Positions 7,639-14,912 of a stretch of 64,000 nucleotides of DNA are shown piece after piece; the first letter of the stretch is position 1, and every line of letters begins with the position of its first letter. The notes under the pieces were generated by a model. It saw nothing but the letters and a program-made list of their open reading frames with translations, made no database searches and had not been told where the DNA came from. The stretch lies in NCBI RefSeq assembly GCF_900114475.1, contig NZ_FOTE01000007.1, positions 303,388 to 367,387 on the forward strand, given 5' to 3'. Source of the stretch: Paenibacillus sp. 1_12. GTDB taxonomy: Bacteria > Bacillota > Bacilli > Paenibacillales > NBRC-103111. The position numbers and the translations under genes were made by a program.

Positions 7639-9393
7639 TTGAAGTCTAAAGGCATATTGAAACCGTTCTTTGGAGAGTCTTGGCGAATCTATGCCTCGTC
7701 ATTTGTACTGCATACGGTCGCAAGCATCGTGTATGCTTACTTCCCCATGGTGCTGGGGAATTTCACGGATCGGCTGCAGGCCGGGGAACTGAATGAACAC
7801 GATATCGTTCGGTACTGTCTGCTGCTGGTGGCAATCGGAGCGGGGAACGTATTCATTGGAGGGTACGGCCATTATCTTATTATGTATGTCGGCCGATGGT
7901 TCGAATATGTAACCCGCCGTCGGTTATTCTTACACTTCTCAGAGCTTAGTGAGCACTTCTATTCGCGGAACGGCGTGGGTAAGATGTTGAGTTACTTTAT
8001 GAACGACGTCACAAGCGTTCGGGAATCGATCTCGATGGGTGTCAACCAGATGATGGCGGCGACAATGCTCTTGTTCTCATGTATTAGTGTCATGGTCTTT
8101 AGCGATATCCCGATCTACCTCATCGCCGCTTCCGTCGGGCCGTTGTTCGTGATTCCCTGGATCGTAACACGCTTCGGTCCGGCCATTCGGAAACGATCGC
8201 TGAAAGTGCAGGAGGCACTAGGCGCAATGACGGAAACCGCTGAGGAGCAGTTCGGCGGCATACGTGTCACGAAGAAATTCGCAGTTGAATCGATCATGAT
8301 TGAGCGATTCGCTTCCTATGTTGACCGAATACGTGACAATCAACTGTCGCTTGTTCGGATGTCCTCGCTCTTCCAAGCACTAGTACCATTCCTCGGGGCG
8401 ATGTCTTTGATCATATCGTTGGCGCTTGGCGGTTACCTGACCATTACGGGGAAGATCACACTTGGCAATTTCGTCGCGCTGACGCTGTACATCCGTATGC
8501 TGATGAATCCATTGCAACAGATCGGTAACGTGATCAATACCGTGCAGCGTTCACGAGCTTCCTTGCAGCGGTTGAATGAATTGGTCGCTGTACAACCTGA
8601 CATTGTGGAGTCCGAAGACGCTGTGCCGGTTGATCTTGAGCAAGCTGCCGTGCGTATTCAAGGGCTGACCTTTTTCTATCCGGAATCGTCCCAGCCTGCA
8701 TTGCAGGAAATTGACCTGGTTATTAAGGCAGGGCTGACGATCGGCATTGTCGGACGGACAGGAAGCGGTAAGACGACGCTTGTCAAGCTTCTGCTGCGAA
8801 CGTATGAACCGCCCGTTGGGACGATCTGGATCGGAGAGAAGGACATCCGACAGCTGACGCTGGATAGCTTACGTAAACAGATCGCCTATGTGCCGCATGA
8901 CGGCTTCCTCTTCAGCACGACGATTCGCGAGAATATTACCTTCTCAAGGCGGGAAGCCGGACAGGAGCAAGTCGACAAAGCGGCTAAGCAGGCACGGATC
9001 TACGACAACATCGTCGAGTTCCCCGATCGATTCGAAACGAAGCTAGGGGAGCGGGGCGTCACCCTCTCCGGTGGACAACGCCAACGAACGAGCCTGGCTC
9101 GCGGTCTCATTAAGCAGGCGCCGTTCATGATTCTGGACGACAGCGTTAGCGCCGTCGATGCGGTCACTGAGACCGAGATATTGAAGACGATTCAGGAAGA
9201 GCGTCATGGCAAGACCACCATCATCATCGCACACCGCATCAGCGCGTTGAAGCACGCCGACCTTATTGTCGTCATGGAGGGAGGTCGAATCGTGCAGCGT
9301 GGGAAACACGGAGAGCTACTTGCCGAGCCGGGGCTTTATGCCACACTCCATGCGATACAAGAGGAGGGAATTCAGCATGCTACAGGCCGTTAA
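7639..9393 (+). CDS. ABC multidrug exporter half-transporter, degenerate-site subunit (BmrC/YheI-like)
   Basis: A 584-residue type IV ABC half-exporter: about six membrane helices in residues 1-310, then a nucleotide-binding domain with Walker A GRTGSGKTTL, signature LSGGQRQR, Walker B MILDDSVSAVDA and switch His in IIAHRI. The catalytic glutamate after Walker B is replaced by Asp (ILDD), the mark of the degenerate-site subunit in heterodimeric exporters such as BmrCD, LmrCD and TM287/288. Its length matches BmrC, and the next gene overlaps it by 17 bases, so the two form one heterodimer. It probably exports drugs or amphipathic compounds. The start TTG 7639 follows the ribosome-like GAAGTGAT. 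It is inferred to be repressed by the PadR protein upstream. Confidence 0.9.
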   Translation: MKSKGILKPFFGESWRIYASSFVLHTVASIVYAYFPMVLGNFTDRLQAGELNEHDIVRYCLLLVAIGAGNVFIGGYGHYLIMYVGRWFEYVTRRRLFLHFSELSEHFYSRNGVGKMLSYFMNDVTSVRESISMGVNQMMAATMLLFSCISVMVFSDIPIYLIAASVGPLFVIPWIVTRFGPAIRKRSLKVQEALGAMTETAEEQFGGIRVTKKFAVESIMIERFASYVDRIRDNQLSLVRMSSLFQALVPFLGAMSLIISLALGGYLTITGKITLGNFVALTLYIRMLMNPLQQIGNVINTVQRSRASLQRLNELVAVQPDIVESEDAVPVDLEQAAVRIQGLTFFYPESSQPALQEIDLVIKAGLTIGIVGRTGSGKTTLVKLLLRTYEPPVGTIWIGEKDIRQLTLDSLRKQIAYVPHDGFLFSTTIRENITFSRREAGQEQVDKAAKQARIYDNIVEFPDRFETKLGERGVTLSGGQRQRTSLARGLIKQAPFMILDDSVSAVDAVTETEILKTIQEERHGKTTIIIAHRISALKHADLIVVMEGGRIVQRGKHGELLAEPGLYATLHAIQEEGIQHATGR

Positions 9394-11215
9394 CAACTGG
9401 CAGATGGATCAGAAGGCGAATATCGGCAAGCAGCCTAAGCCCCAGTATCGATCTGCATTCCGGATCCTTGGCTCTTATACCGGAGCACATCGGTTCACTT
9501 TTGTCCTTGTCGTGATTTGTACAATAATCGCCATTTCAGCCGAGCTGTTCCAGCCTTATTTGGTCAAGCTCGCCATTGATGATAATCTGATGGCAGGCAA
9601 GAATGAATTCGGCAGTTTGCTTACAATCTGCATCATCTATTTTGGGTTATCGATCTCCGGACTGCTGTTCACTTACCTACAGAACAATTTAGTGCAGTAC
9701 GCTGGACAAAGCATTGTGGCCAAAATTCGAAAGCAGTTGTTTGAGCATATAACGAAGCTCTCCATGTCTTATTTTGATAAGACGTCAAGTGGCAGCCTGA
9801 TTACACACGTTTCTAGCGATACCGAAGCGTTGAACCAATTTTTCAATCAAGTACTAATAACGCTGCTGCGTGATGGTCTAACGTTGATCTTCATCCTCAT
9901 CATGATGTTTCAGCTAGACTCAACTCTTGGTATGTATTGCTTGGTCTTGCTCCCGCTCATAGCGTTCATCGCGATCGCATTCCGTTCCTTTATGCGTAAT
10001 ACATACCAGATGGCCCGCACGCGACTGTCCCGTCTCGTGGCGTTCGTAGCTGAGAACTTATCGGGTATGAATCTGATTCAGGTCTTCCAACAGCAAAAGG
10101 CACAGGCGGAGCAATTCAAAGAACGGAATGACACCTATTTCAAGGCTAACATTCGTGAGATACGCACGCTCGTTCTCTTTACTAGGTCATTCGATTTGTT
10201 GAGCAACCTTGCGATCGCGTTCGTGGTATGGATTGGCGGCAAAGCGGTCCTGGATCAAACGCTAGAATTCGGCGTTCTGTATGCTTTTATCACCTATATC
10301 CGTCAGTTCTTCCAGCCAGTTAACGCTATCACGCAGCAGTGGAACACGCTGCAGTCGGCTACGGTTGCGGTCAACCGGATCTGGGGTCTGTTCGATATTC
10401 GGCCCGATATCGAGGACAATCCGCAGTCTCAACTGATCGATCGGGAATCGATAAAGGGCCGAATTGATTTTAATCATATTACCTTCGGCTATGAGAATGG
10501 TTCTCCAGTTATTCGCGGACTCGACCTTCACATCCGCCCAGGCGAGATGATCGGTATCGTAGGAACGACCGGCGCGGGCAAGAGCTCGCTTATCAGCCTG
10601 CTGTGCCGGTTCTACGATGTGCAGGAGGGCAGCATTCTCATAGATGGCATCGATGTTCGCGATTTACCGCAAAGCCAGTTGCACCGAGTCGTCGGTTTGG
10701 TTCAGCAGGAGCCTTTTCTGTATGCGGGTAGTATCATTGATAATGTCCGTATGTTCAATGAGACGATCTCCCGAGATGCCGTTATCCGTGCATGCGAGTT
10801 CGTAGGCGCAGATACGCAGATCCTGCGGATGAAGGATGGTTACGATACGAGATTGTCTGAGAAAGGCAGCGGTTTGTCCGCAGGCGAGCGGCAGCTCTTG
10901 TCCTTCGCACGTATCATTGTCTTTCGTCCACAAATTCTCATTCTGGACGAAGCCACTGCGAATCTGGACTCTCAGACAGAGCAACTGATTCAGCAGGCAT
11001 TAAAGATTGTATCCGAAGGGCGGACCACGATCGTAATTGCGCATCGCTTGTCAACCATCATGCAGGCCGACCGCATTCTTGTCATGCGCTATGGCGCGAT
11101 CGTCGAAGAGGGGACGCATCCGGAACTGCTCCAGATGCAAGGCTATTACGACGAATTGTACCGACACTCGCAAGGTGAGACGAAAGAACGTGAAGCCAAA
11201 ATTGCACAAAGATGA
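9377..11215 (+). CDS. ABC multidrug exporter half-transporter, canonical-site subunit (BmrD/YheH-like)
   Basis: The partner of the preceding gene: ~612 residues with an N-terminal tail, six membrane helices (residues ~30-340) and an ATPase domain with Walker A GTTGAGKSSL, signature LSAGERQ, and Walker B ILILDEATANLDS that keeps the catalytic Glu. One degenerate and one canonical subunit is the rule in this family. ATG 9377 is chosen because it follows GAGGAGGGA at 7 bases and gives the usual translational overlap with the upstream gene; an open frame extends 37 codons further upstream but overlaps the first gene's ATPase domain. It acts at the cytoplasmic membrane as a drug efflux pump. Confidence 0.92.
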   Translation: MLQAVNNWQMDQKANIGKQPKPQYRSAFRILGSYTGAHRFTFVLVVICTIIAISAELFQPYLVKLAIDDNLMAGKNEFGSLLTICIIYFGLSISGLLFTYLQNNLVQYAGQSIVAKIRKQLFEHITKLSMSYFDKTSSGSLITHVSSDTEALNQFFNQVLITLLRDGLTLIFILIMMFQLDSTLGMYCLVLLPLIAFIAIAFRSFMRNTYQMARTRLSRLVAFVAENLSGMNLIQVFQQQKAQAEQFKERNDTYFKANIREIRTLVLFTRSFDLLSNLAIAFVVWIGGKAVLDQTLEFGVLYAFITYIRQFFQPVNAITQQWNTLQSATVAVNRIWGLFDIRPDIEDNPQSQLIDRESIKGRIDFNHITFGYENGSPVIRGLDLHIRPGEMIGIVGTTGAGKSSLISLLCRFYDVQEGSILIDGIDVRDLPQSQLHRVVGLVQQEPFLYAGSIIDNVRMFNETISRDAVIRACEFVGADTQILRMKDGYDTRLSEKGSGLSAGERQLLSFARIIVFRPQILILDEATANLDSQTEQLIQQALKIVSEGRTTIVIAHRLSTIMQADRILVMRYGAIVEEGTHPELLQMQGYYDELYRHSQGETKEREAKIAQR

Positions 11216-11307
11216 TCGATTTCAGGAAAAGATAAGCAACGTTTTTAAATACCAACTGACAGAGAGATTGAATAACTTTACATCTTAATATAATTGGAGG
11301 CATTTCT

Positions 11308-11634
11308 ATGTTAATTCAAACAAGAACGATAGTCGTGCAAAAGGGAATGGCGGATCTGGTCCTTGAACGCTTTACTAAAGAAAGCCCGATGGATGTTATG
11401 GAAGGGCTTATAGACAAAACCGTTATGGTGAACAGAAAGAAGCAAGAAGATGTAGAAGAAGTGGTTATTATGATTCGATGGGAATCCGTAGAAGACTGGA
11501 AGAATTGGGAAAAGAGTGATGCACACATTCAAGGGCATCGGCAAAATAACGGTAAACCGAAACCGGATTACATTATATCCACGACAGTTAGTATGTATGA
11601 AGTGAAAGCGATCAAAGAAGGCATAAAAAAATAA
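11308..11634 (+). CDS. antibiotic biosynthesis monooxygenase-fold protein, IsdG/HmoA-like
   Basis: A 108-residue protein of the dimeric alpha-beta barrel (ABM) superfamily. The layout, with an N-terminal strand TRTIVVQKGMADLVLERF, the loop before MEGLIDKTVM, and VVIMIRWESVEDWKNWEKSD followed by His in HIQGHRQ, follows the IsdG/HmoA group that oxidatively opens haem to release iron. Trp in the WESVEDW segment and the late His are plausible haem-site residues; this is by family pattern, not proven. The ribosome site TTGGAGG stands 7 bases before ATG. It lies 92 bases after the exporter genes and is closed by a strong terminator, so it may be the last gene of that transcript. Confidence 0.75.
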   Translation: MLIQTRTIVVQKGMADLVLERFTKESPMDVMEGLIDKTVMVNRKKQEDVEEVVIMIRWESVEDWKNWEKSDAHIQGHRQNNGKPKPDYIISTTVSMYEVKAIKEGIKK

Positions 11635-11728
11635 CGACCTCTTAGTGGACTTATGGTTGATCAAGAAATTAAACAAATCATTATTTACGTTGATCGGTAT
11701 GTGTCCCAAACTAAGATGTTAAAAAGTG

Positions 11729-11754
11729 CGTTGCCACATGAGGCAACGTTTTTT
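11729..11754 (+). terminator. rho-independent terminator
   Basis: Stem CGTTGCC (11729) / GGCAACG (11742) with a 6-base loop and six T. It ends the IsdG-like gene and probably the whole PadR-exporter transcript. Confidence 0.85.
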
Positions 11755-11814
11755 ATAATATTACAATTTATAAGTTTTCAGCGTAGTTGAACAATCTGAT
11801 ATCTGTTGCTATAA

Positions 11815-11969
11815 ATGGCAAATAAAGGATATGTATTGTATACTGATTTTGATCATTTTAAAGTATTTACAGATATGCTGGGATTTGCATCGTTGTAGTT
11901 AAACCATCGGCAAAGCAAGAAGGTTTAGGTCAACATTTACTATGTGAAATTAATAGGGGGACAGAATGA
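11815..11969 (+). pseudogene. remnants of two frames, one a GNAT fragment
   Basis: ATG 11815 opens 27 codons (containing YVLYTDFDHFKVFTDMLGF) with no recognised family, stopping at 11898. An overlapping frame from about 11883 to the TGA at 11969 encodes ICIVVVKPSAKQEGLGQHLL, which matches GNAT motif A (V-x-P-x-x-x-x-x-GLG-x-x-LL). The GNAT frame has no start and is only 28 codons, so it is a fragment. Its stop overlaps the ATG of the Nudix gene. This is debris of acetyltransferase and possibly other coding DNA. Confidence 0.45.
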
Positions 11970-12427
11970 GCGAATATATTCTAGAACTACGTTCATTAGT
12001 TGGGACAAGACCTTTAATTCTAGTTGGTGCAGTTGTTATCATTCAAAATGTTAACCGCCAAATTCTTTTTCAACACCGCAAAGATGGTAATTGGGGATTA
12101 CCAGGTGGTCTTATGGAGTTGGGGGAGTCGTTGGAGGAAACAGCAGCTAGGGAAGTATATGAGGAAACTGGATTATCCTTAAAACGTTTAACCTTGTTGG
12201 AGCTATTTTCTGGTCCAGACTTATATCTAAAACTTAAAAATGGAGATGAACTTTATTCAGTAACAGCACTGTATTTTTGCAATGATTACAAAGGGGATTT
12301 GGTGAGCGATTCAACCGAATCACATGAGGTAAGTTTTTTTGATGTGGACGATATCCCGAGTTTAAATCCTGCAAATGCTATTTATCTTGCAAAGTATTTA
12401 GAATCTGATTTACTTCGTAAAACGTAA
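11966..12427 (+). CDS. Nudix hydrolase
   Basis: A 153-residue Nudix protein, which hydrolyses nucleoside diphosphates linked to another group X. The Nudix box is complete around residues 47-69: GG-LMELGESLEET-AAREVYEETGL, with the metal-binding R-E-x-x-E-E arrangement. The N-terminal strand PLILVGAVVIIQNVNRQILF precedes it. Length is typical of small MutT-like members; the substrate (damaged nucleotides, NDP-sugars, ADP-ribose) is not readable. The start ATG 11966 has the ribosome site AGGGGG at 5 bases. Confidence 0.9.
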   Translation: MSEYILELRSLVGTRPLILVGAVVIIQNVNRQILFQHRKDGNWGLPGGLMELGESLEETAAREVYEETGLSLKRLTLLELFSGPDLYLKLKNGDELYSVTALYFCNDYKGDLVSDSTESHEVSFFDVDDIPSLNPANAIYLAKYLESDLLRKT

Positions 12428-12712
12428 ACAGTGCCAAAAAAGAGACTCTCGATCGGCCGGATGGAGAACCGTTAAATTCCCATTAGTGTCCGATACCTTT
12501 GTTCATGTTGTTCATTTTTCCTCCTTAAGATACGTTTTGGTGGATGTTTAACTTGAAGTAATATTTCCCATGGAAAGCTGCACAAGCTAGACAGAGTGGA
12601 CAGAGCTGGAACAGCTTAAGATTAATTGACCTCTGCCCAATTCAGAAACCGATATGGAAACCTCGACATATTGTATACGAATATGAATGCGCACAGGAGG
12701 GATTTGATTTTG
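12428..12712. other. gap with a very short ribosome-site-led frame on the minus strand
   Basis: No normal gene. On the minus strand a perfect ribosome site (TTAAGGAGG) stands 4 bases before ATG at 12515, which opens only ten codons (MNNMNKGIGH) before a stop at 12483. It may be the stump of a lost gene or a tiny peptide. On the + strand the stretch from 12626 is in frame with the next gene but precedes its ribosome site. Confidence 0.3.
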
Positions 12713-13441
12713 ATGGGTGGTCTTGCAACCAAAAGTAACGTATCTCAATCATTGACAGTCAATAAGACACTTCGGCGAAACGTACCCGAGACTAAGTTAT
12801 ACAGCAATTCAACCTTAAAGACGATGCTGGATAAATATAAGATGGTCTATGTCAAACCCAATGATGGAACAGGCGGGCATGGTATCATGCGGGTTGAAAA
12901 GCAGGGGCAACGCTATCAATATCAGCTTAAGACATTCACCCAGTCATACACTTCTTTTGACAGCTTGGTACGTTCCATGAAAAAGTCGATGAAAAGAAAT
13001 CCTTATGTGATACAACAAGGGATTCATCTGCTGCGAAGAAATGGTCGGTTGTTTGATCTGAGAGTAATGGTGCAGAAAAACCTCAAAGGAAACTGGGAGA
13101 CTACCGGTATGATAGGCCGTTTGGGCCATCCCAGAAAAATCGTCACTAACCTCTGTAAAGGCGGTAAACCCATGTCGATTGAGGTTTTAATGAAGCCTCA
13201 TGTGATCAATATGGACTCGTATAAAAAGAATTTGGAAACCTTAGGATATCGAACAGCGCGTCGTTTAAATCAAACGTTTCCGCGGATCAAGGAATTAGGT
13301 TTGGATATCGGTATTGACCGGAATCTCCACCCTTGGATTCTGGAAGCAAACCCTAGACCAGCTATTTATGGATTTAAGTCATTAAAGGATAAAAATGTTT
13401 ACCGAAAGATTTGTAGATATCAAAAAGGGTACGGGCGTTAA
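12713..13441 (+). CDS. YheC/YheD family ATP-grasp protein (spore coat-associated)
   Basis: About 242 residues of the YheC/YheD family, ATP-grasp-fold proteins linked to the Bacillus endospore coat. Visible: the ATP-binding strand YKMVYVKPNDGTGGHGI (Lys then the Gly-rich loop), YVIQQGIHLL for the hinge, FDLRVMVQKN with the conserved D-x-R, and the terminal metal/ATP site GLDIGID...WILEANPRPA. The frame is open further upstream to TTG 12626, but the ribosome site AGGAGG at 12695-12700 fits ATG 12713 (12 bases) or TTG 12710 (9 bases). ATG is chosen. The ligated substrate is unknown. It is a single gene ended by the hairpin at 13494. Confidence 0.8.
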   Translation: MGGLATKSNVSQSLTVNKTLRRNVPETKLYSNSTLKTMLDKYKMVYVKPNDGTGGHGIMRVEKQGQRYQYQLKTFTQSYTSFDSLVRSMKKSMKRNPYVIQQGIHLLRRNGRLFDLRVMVQKNLKGNWETTGMIGRLGHPRKIVTNLCKGGKPMSIEVLMKPHVINMDSYKKNLETLGYRTARRLNQTFPRIKELGLDIGIDRNLHPWILEANPRPAIYGFKSLKDKNVYRKICRYQKGYGR

Positions 13442-13493
13442 TAAGTATACGGATTCCTCATGCAACAACCATCTGGACTTATAGTTATCGGTG

Positions 13494-13524
13494 AAAGACG
13501 CTTCATTTTAAAGCGTCTTTTGTC
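13494..13524 (+). terminator. rho-independent terminator
   Basis: Perfect 10-bp stem AAAGACGCTT (13494) / AAGCGTCTTT (13511), 7-base loop, then TGTCCTTTCT. It ends the YheC/D-like gene. Confidence 0.7.
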
Positions 13525-13647
13525 CTTTCTAGGGTATAAAAAATCATGAATAGTAGCATACGGGAAAGTCTCCGAAGTTACTTGTCAAAACATATAAAGA
13601 TGTCTACTATTTATTTCAAGTTGATATAACGAATTGAGGTGTTCAAA

Positions 13648-14097
13648 ATGAGAGAAATAAATGTTAGGGAAATTAGGGTGACTGATTATCATGATATTTA
13701 TTTGTTAAACCAAGATTTTAACCCAAATCTATATTTATTTTCTGAAGAAAAAGTAAAAGAGAAGATTGAAATGATTACAAAGAAAACAAAAGATATCATC
13801 TTTGTTTGTGAACAAAATAACGAGGTAATAGGATATATTCATGGAAGCCCATATGAATTACTTTTTTCTGACTCTTTAGTAAACGTCCTGGGATTTGTTG
13901 TTAAAGAACAGTATAGAAATCAAGGTTTAGGTAGCATGCTGATTGAGCATCTTGAACAGTGGGGAAAGAACAATGGTTTTTCTGGGATTAAATTGTTATC
14001 CCACCCAAGTCGAATACATGCTCACAGGTTCTACGAACGACGTGGCTATATGTTTACCAAGGATCAAAAAAACTTTATATTAAAGTACAATAAGTAG
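13648..14097 (+). CDS. GNAT family N-acetyltransferase
   Basis: A 149-residue GNAT. Motif A is clear: VLGFVVKEQYRNQGLGSMLI (R-N-Q-G-L-G, acetyl-CoA pyrophosphate loop), then motif B with HRFYERRGYMF, the usual aromatic pair at the C-terminus. ATG 13648 is used because TTGAGGTG ends 7 bases upstream; a GTG three codons earlier overlaps that ribosome site. Low GC and Lys/Asn-rich coding compared with neighbours suggests separate acquisition. The acetyl acceptor is unknown. Confidence 0.88.
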   Translation: MREINVREIRVTDYHDIYLLNQDFNPNLYLFSEEKVKEKIEMITKKTKDIIFVCEQNNEVIGYIHGSPYELLFSDSLVNVLGFVVKEQYRNQGLGSMLIEHLEQWGKNNGFSGIKLLSHPSRIHAHRFYERRGYMFTKDQKNFILKYNK

Positions 14098-14212
14098 CTA
14101 TACATTTCATAGATCAATATTGAGTAAGTAGTCTAGAGCTCAGTAGTCAAAGGTTTTGTACCCAACGTTTGCAATACACGAAGCAGGTTCAACAAAAGCC
14201 ACCTATGATATA

Positions 14213-14311
14213 TTAGTTTTTGTTCTGCAGATTTTGTGACCGCTGAGCAAAGTACTGATGCAACGCATAAAATTCAGGATTATAGTCATCATTGGCATCA
14301 CGATTCAACAT
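14213..14311 (-). pseudogene. possible C-terminal gene remnant, unrecognised
   Basis: A 32-codon frame from ATG 14311 with protein-like composition (contains DANDDYNPEFYALHQYFAQR) but no ribosome site. It looks like the tail of a lost gene rather than an independent peptide. Family not recognised. Confidence 0.2.
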
Positions 14312-14492
14312 AATAATGTTTGAAATCTAGATTGAACTCGTTTGATAATAGTAGAAAGTTTTCTTAACTGAACTATTATTCTTCAGATTTAAACCAGCAC
14401 AGCGGATAATTTCGTAGCCGTGATCATAATCAGTTTTTATTTTGCGTGTACAGATGCGGGTCACCCGCATCGCTGGCAGTATTGCCAAATAG

Positions 14493-14528
14493 TTGGCAAT
14501 GACGCGGACGACAATAATCTAGTATACT
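14493..14528 (+). promoter_or_regulatory. candidate S-layer gene promoter
   Basis: TTGGCA (14493) with TAATCT (14515, 16-base spacing), or ATGACG (14499) with TATACT (14523, 18-base spacing). The two pairs overlap, and the first -35 lies in the right arm of the hairpin at 14481-14500. By sequence alone this is only a candidate, placed ~390 bases before the start codon. Confidence 0.35.
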
Positions 14529-14912
14529 AAGTCTCGTAGCAAGCGATACAACAGACGGCGGCGCGAATGAGTGCCTAGCAAACAGACGATTCGTTCTGAA
14601 AGAATGATATTGTGTGCTTTGGAGAAACCGACTAGTGTATCGCTATTTGGCGTGAACTAGACGTATTGCAGTGCTGAAAGCATCCGTGATCTTAGTTATC
14701 AAGCTGGCCGACATAGTCGGTAGTGTTCCACACTTGAACAATGAACATGCAGTAATTAAACGTGCGTCTCTTCCTGCCAGAGTTAGCGGGTCTCATGTTG
14801 ATGATAAGTGATCGATTCCACCAAAAACAGATTTTAAAGACGACCCAGTCACTCAACCTTCTTCACAGGGAGGGGTTGGGAGGGTCGAACAACCTAGGAG
14901 GTCATACACCAT

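Larger units (their letters stand above)
14098..14912. other. 815-base region upstream of the S-layer gene
   Basis: No full gene. It holds a possible small minus-strand remnant (14213-14311), two tight hairpins (GATGCGGG/CCCGCATC at 14453-14471 and ATTGCCAA/TTGGCAAT at 14481-14500), a candidate promoter just after them (about 14493-14528), and then ~380 bases up to the S-layer start. Long untranslated leaders with several promoters are known for S-layer genes, so the last 400 bases are probably mRNA leader. Confidence 0.55.

Noticed and set aside
2898-13632. Shared 13-mer GTTGATATAACGA before two GNAT genes (2898 and 13620)
   Set aside because: A 13-base match between two AT-rich places in 64 kb is expected by chance, and it has a different distance to each gene.
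14724-14740. parS-like TGTTCCACACTTGAACA
   Set aside because: It is 17 bases instead of 16 and lacks the central CACGTG, so it is not a credible parS site.
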